A stretch of 9,137 nucleotides of DNA from Gammaproteobacteria bacterium (GTDB taxonomy: Bacteria; Pseudomonadota; Gammaproteobacteria; Pseudomonadales; Azotimanducaceae). Location: assembly GCA_027295975.1 (NCBI GenBank), contig JAPUJX010000024.1, positions 1 to 9,137 of the forward strand, in the 5' to 3' direction. The notes beneath the pieces are model-generated. The model was not told where the DNA came from and searched no databases. It saw nothing but the letters and a program-made list of their open reading frames with translations. Made by a program: the position numbers and the translations under genes. This document shows, one piece after another, positions 5,930 through 9,137 of this stretch; the first letter of the stretch is position 1; every line of letters starts with the position of its first letter.

Positions 5930-7549
5930 ATGACGTTTCACTGGAATTACGGGGACATCCTCGATCGGGTTGATGAGATCACGCCCGCCGACCGACCGGC
6001 GCTGATTCATGGAGATCGCGTTGTCGATTGGGGGTCCTTCAGAACCCGGACCAATAATCTCGCCCGGGCCATACTCGACAACGGTGCCGTACCCGGAGAG
6101 AGGATCGCCTTTTACATGCGAAACCGGCCCGAATACGCCGAGGGTATCGCCGCGGGCTTCAAGGCGCGCCTGATCCATACCAACGTCAACTACCGCTACA
6201 TTGACCGCGAGCTGCTTTACCTGCTCGACAACGCCGATGCAACGGTAGTGATTTACGCCGCCGAGTTTGCCGCCCAGGTAGCGAATATTCGCCCGCAACT
6301 GCCCGGGGTAAGTCAATGGATCGAGGTGGCTGATGGTTATCCCGGGGCTGACGACGTGCTGGATTACGATGCGCTGGTGAACCGCGGTGACGGTAAACCC
6401 CTGGGAATATCCCGTTCTCCCGATGATCTGTTGTTTCTTTATACGGGGGGCACAACGGGGATGCCGAAAGGGGTGATGTGGCGGCAACAGGATCTCTGGT
6501 GTGCCACGGGTGCAGGCGGCAACCCGCGAATCAATCAGGAACCGTCACCGGATCTGGACAACTATATCGAGCGGTTACAGGCGGGAGATCCTCCGGTAAA
6601 TCTACCCCTGCCGCCCATCATGCACGGCACCGGGCTGTTGTCGACCGTCACCGCCATGAGCCACGGCGGCACCGCCGTCATGCTCACGGGGCGCGGTTAC
6701 GATGCCCACGAAGCCCTTGCGGCGATAAACCGCCACCGGGTGACCAATGCAACCATCGTCGGCGACGCTTTTGCCCGTCCCATGGCAGAAGCCCTCGATG
6801 AACATCCGGGTAAATACGATATCTCATCGCTGCGGGTAATCACGTCCTCCGGGGTGATGTGGACGCGTGATGTGAAGGCGCGGCTGCTGAGCCATAACCC
6901 CGATCTCATGCTCATCGACGGGTTCTCCTCCTCCGAGGCCATTGGCCTTGGCAGCTCGGTGATGACCAGAGACCGGGAGATCGAAGTCGCCAAGTTCACC
7001 CTCGGGCCGAAGTGTAAGGTTTTTACCGAAAGCCTCGTTGAAATCGAGGCGGGATCCGGATTGTCGGGCATGGTCGGGGTGAGCGGCTTTTTGCCCGTGG
7101 GTTATTACAAGGACGAAGAGAAGACCGCTCGAACGTTTCCCGTGATCGACGGTGTGCGATATTCCATTCCCGGCGACTGGGTTCGAGTTGAGCACGACGG
7201 CACGCTCACCCTCCTCGGCCGTGGTAGCAACTGCATCAATACGGCGGGTGAAAAGGTGTACCCCGAAGAGGTGGAAGAAGCGCTCAAACACCACGCTTCG
7301 GTAGCGGACGCGCTGGTGGTCGGCCTGCCCGACGAGCGTTGGGGTCAGGCAATAACGGCGGTCGTCAAGCTGAACCCGGGCTGCGCACTGGATGAAATCG
7401 AAATGCGCGAATTCACCCGTGAGTATCTTGCCGGATACAAACTTCCCAAGCGGATACTCGCCAAAGAAGACCTCGAACGGGCGGTCAACGGCAAAGCCGA
7501 CTATGGCAAAATTCGCGATTATGCGGAGAAGGAGTTAAAGACAAAGTGA
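5930..7549 (+). CDS. Acyl-CoA synthetase (AMP-forming, FadD-like)
   Basis: This 539-aa protein is a complete member of the adenylate-forming (ANL) superfamily. It would activate a carboxylic acid with ATP to the acyl-adenylate and then to acyl-CoA. The phosphate-binding loop is LYTGGTTGMPKGVMW (170-184). The A5-type motif is DGFSSSEAIGLG (330-341). The ATP-ribose Asp is in GDWVRVEHDG (415-424). The hinge and A8 region are GRGSNCINTAGEKVYPEEVE (430-449). The catalytic A10 Lys is Lys522 in NGKADYGKIR (520-529). The GEKVYPEEVE form is typical of fatty-acyl, steroid side-chain and related FadD enzymes, so the substrate cannot be named. It is the first gene of a cassette and overlaps the hotdog gene by 4 nt. 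The product probably feeds the next two enzymes. Confidence 0.95.
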   Translation: MTFHWNYGDILDRVDEITPADRPALIHGDRVVDWGSFRTRTNNLARAILDNGAVPGERIAFYMRNRPEYAEGIAAGFKARLIHTNVNYRYIDRELLYLLDNADATVVIYAAEFAAQVANIRPQLPGVSQWIEVADGYPGADDVLDYDALVNRGDGKPLGISRSPDDLLFLYTGGTTGMPKGVMWRQQDLWCATGAGGNPRINQEPSPDLDNYIERLQAGDPPVNLPLPPIMHGTGLLSTVTAMSHGGTAVMLTGRGYDAHEALAAINRHRVTNATIVGDAFARPMAEALDEHPGKYDISSLRVITSSGVMWTRDVKARLLSHNPDLMLIDGFSSSEAIGLGSSVMTRDREIEVAKFTLGPKCKVFTESLVEIEAGSGLSGMVGVSGFLPVGYYKDEEKTARTFPVIDGVRYSIPGDWVRVEHDGTLTLLGRGSNCINTAGEKVYPEEVEEALKHHASVADALVVGLPDERWGQAITAVVKLNPGCALDEIEMREFTREYLAGYKLPKRILAKEDLERAVNGKADYGKIRDYAEKELKTK

Positions 7550-8394
7550 CATCCATAACCCTGAGCCCCGGGCTCAAAGGCACCGAATTCGAACCACAAA
7601 AAGTGTCCTGGTCCAGCAAAGACGTGATGCTTTACGCGCTTGGCGTCGGCAGCAAGCCGGGTGATGAACTCGACTTTCTCTATGAGCGTCGCGGCCCGAA
7701 AGTACTTCCGACCTATGCCGTGATTCCCGGCATGCGGGCCATGGGTAATATCGGCAAAACAATCGAGCTGGACGTTGCCCGGCTGCTCCACGGTGAACAG
7801 AGCGTGGAGATCCATCGACCATTGCCGCCCGAAGCAGAACTCATCATGACGAGCCGAATTTCCGAGGTATGGGACAAGGGGAAAGCGGCGGTAATTGGTG
7901 TCGAGGCAAATTTCAGCGACGACGAGGGCCTTCTTTTCAGCACAAGATCGACGCTTTTCTATCTGGGCGCCGGTGGCTTCGGCGGGGAGTCCGGGCCTTC
8001 CACCAGAATGCTCAACCTGCCCCCCGAGCGGGATCCCGATCTCATCGTGAGTTACCTGACCCAGGAGGAACAGGGCGCTTTGTATCGTCTGAGCGGTGAC
8101 CGGGTCGCCCTGCATATCGATCCGGCGTTTGCGGAGAAAGCGGGTTACGCAAGGCCTTTCATGCACGGTCTGTGCACTTTCGGATTTGTCGGCCGGGCCG
8201 CGTTACAGGGTCTTTGCGCGGGAGATCCGGAACTTTTTATATCCTTCGGTGGGCGCTTTTCACAACGGGTGGAGTTCGGCGACGAGATCAGGACCCGGAT
8301 CTGGCATACCGCACCGGGTGAAGCCATCCTTCAGGCGGTCACTCAGGACGGAAAAGTTGTCCTCTCCCAGGCAAAAGCCACCTTCAAAGTCTGA
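7546..8394 (+). CDS. MaoC/hydratase-2 family double-hotdog protein
   Basis: This 282-aa protein has the layout of eukaryotic-type enoyl-CoA hydratase 2 (as in MFE-2/HSD17B4). The N-terminal hotdog has LYALGVGSKPGDELDFLYE (29-47) and VLPTYAVIPGM (53-63). The C-terminal hotdog carries the motif YRLSGDRVALHIDPAFA (180-196) followed by HGLCTFGF (207-214). Asp185 and His190 match the catalytic Asp and His. The signature normally reads GD-x-NPLH, and here Asn-Pro is Val187-Ala188, so a residue implicated in hydration is missing. It may be a weak or altered hydratase, or it may act on an unusual acyl-CoA. The GTG start is supported by a GAAGGAG site about 11 nt upstream and by the 4-nt GTGA overlap with the synthetase stop, indicating translational coupling. 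Confidence 0.9.
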   Translation: MTSITLSPGLKGTEFEPQKVSWSSKDVMLYALGVGSKPGDELDFLYERRGPKVLPTYAVIPGMRAMGNIGKTIELDVARLLHGEQSVEIHRPLPPEAELIMTSRISEVWDKGKAAVIGVEANFSDDEGLLFSTRSTLFYLGAGGFGGESGPSTRMLNLPPERDPDLIVSYLTQEEQGALYRLSGDRVALHIDPAFAEKAGYARPFMHGLCTFGFVGRAALQGLCAGDPELFISFGGRFSQRVEFGDEIRTRIWHTAPGEAILQAVTQDGKVVLSQAKATFKV

Positions 8395-9137
8395 TGGCAA
8401 ATTTTCTCGAAACCTTTGCAGGCCGCAGACAAGGCGAAACACGCTGGTCCTTTGACCTCGAACAACGTTTCAATGGCGCATTCGGAGGGACCAACGGGGG
8501 TGTTCTATCCGCGCTATCGATTCACCTCGCGCGCCTCGAGACCGAACGAAGGCCGGCGAGCATCGATTCCCGCTACATCCGTGGATTCCGACCTGGAACG
8601 GCGCGCGTCGAAACAACCACATTCAACCCGGGACGAACGCTCACCGTCCTGGGCGTCGACATATTTGATGCCGACGATCGGCTCTGCACTCATTCCGTGA
8701 TTACCCTCGTTGAGCAAAACGCATTGGCCGAGCACGTCCAACACGCCAATCGCCCATTGCCCACGGCCAACCTCGTGGACTTCGAGGATGGCAAGCTCTG
8801 GCGACAACCCCCGGGACAGGATATTCCGCTCATCGAAACGTTCGAACCCCGAAGCCTCGGCGGCAGGGATGAGGAAACCACAACCGCGACAAAGGTGGTA
8901 TGGCAGGAACCCGGCACTTCCGCGGAAGCCGCCTGCATCGCGGCGGACATCTCGGTTGGCCCACCGGTAGCTCGAGCGGTGAAAGGTGCCGCCTCGACAC
9001 CCAACCCCGATCTGTCGCTGCGTTTCTGTGGAACCAGCGATCCGGACGCCTATCTCAGCGCGTCCCGCGAGGTGCGGGCCCCCGTCAACGGGCTCGCCTG
9101 TACCAGCAACTCGGTGTGGAACGGCACGCAACGGCTG
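8394..9137 (+). CDS. Acyl-CoA thioesterase family protein (double hotdog), 3' end outside the window
   Basis: The frame is open for 248 codons from the ATG at 8394-8396 to the last base, so the stop lies beyond the window. The ATG overlaps the hotdog-gene TGA by one base (TGATG), again suggesting coupling. The protein begins MANFLETFAGRRQ. It has FNGAFGGTNGGVLSALSIHL (26-45), where the Gly-rich turn and helix match the first hotdog of TesB/4HBT_3-type thioesterases. It continues with RYIRGFRPGTARVET and NPGRTLTVLGVDIFD (78-92), the usual strands. The late TPNPDLSLRF (202-211) fits the second hotdog. Such proteins are commonly 260-290 aa, so a few tens of residues are missing. The predicted role is hydrolysis of an acyl-CoA to free acid and CoA in the cytoplasm, possibly acting on products of the two upstream enzymes. 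The substrate is unknown. Confidence 0.82.
   Translation, partial: MANFLETFAGRRQGETRWSFDLEQRFNGAFGGTNGGVLSALSIHLARLETERRPASIDSRYIRGFRPGTARVETTTFNPGRTLTVLGVDIFDADDRLCTHSVITLVEQNALAEHVQHANRPLPTANLVDFEDGKLWRQPPGQDIPLIETFEPRSLGGRDEETTTATKVVWQEPGTSAEAACIAADISVGPPVARAVKGAASTPNPDLSLRFCGTSDPDAYLSASREVRAPVNGLACTSNSVWNGTQRL

Noticed and set aside
5831..7294. Minus-strand frames opposite the acyl-CoA synthetase
   Set aside because: The plus strand encodes a complete synthetase with all adenylation motifs, and the antisense frames show no domains.
8514..9131. A 205-codon minus-strand frame at the right edge
   Set aside because: The plus-strand frame from 8394 has thioesterase-like motifs, overlaps the previous stop by one base and stays open to the edge, so the minus-strand frame is a shadow.

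Overview
The window looks like a chromosomal segment of a Gram-negative bacterium, most likely a proteobacterium and perhaps an environmental gammaproteobacterium. GC content looks moderately high. One gene encodes a TonB-like inner-membrane anchor with a proline-rich periplasmic arm. The rest is dominated by acyl-CoA metabolism. Taxonomy is an inference from gene types only. I see no rRNA, tRNA, CRISPR array, insertion sequence or phage gene.

Layout from left to right. (1) A GNAT N-acetyltransferase on the minus strand (114-632), divergent from the next block. (2) A plus-strand run of three genes: a luciferase-like (LLM) oxidoreductase (726-1622), a NUDT19-like Nudix hydrolase (about 1627-2427) and an enoyl-CoA hydratase/isomerase-family protein (2484-3296). 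The 93-bp divergent gap before it carries two near-identical TTGA-NN-TCAA palindromes, a candidate operator. (3) A minus-strand pair that converges on that run: a TonB-like anchored protein of unknown function (3315-3965) and a large Rieske [2Fe-2S] protein with a long helical C-terminal region (4031-5776). (4) A tightly coupled plus-strand cassette: an acyl-CoA synthetase (5930-7549), a MaoC/hydratase-2 double-hotdog protein (7546-8394) and an acyl-CoA thioesterase (8394 to the window end, incomplete). These three genes overlap by 4 and 1 nt.

The most notable signal is in the Rieske gene. A TAG codon at 5603-5605 lies in frame between the two cluster-binding motifs, CTH upstream and CHWH downstream. 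Counting the TAG as one residue, the motif is Cys-X-His-X16-Cys-X2-His, which is normal spacing. The 521 codons that follow are open. So either this is one gene with a single recent nonsense mutation or sequence error, or the codon is read through. Neither half alone can hold an iron-sulfur cluster.

Together the plus-strand enzymes suggest activation, hydration and hydrolysis of acyl-CoA intermediates, with the Nudix protein a possible acyl-CoA diphosphatase and the LLM protein a possible redox step. The substrate cannot be read from the sequence. Two hotdog/crotonase proteins lack residues usually needed for hydration, so they may catalyse something other than classical enoyl-CoA hydration.
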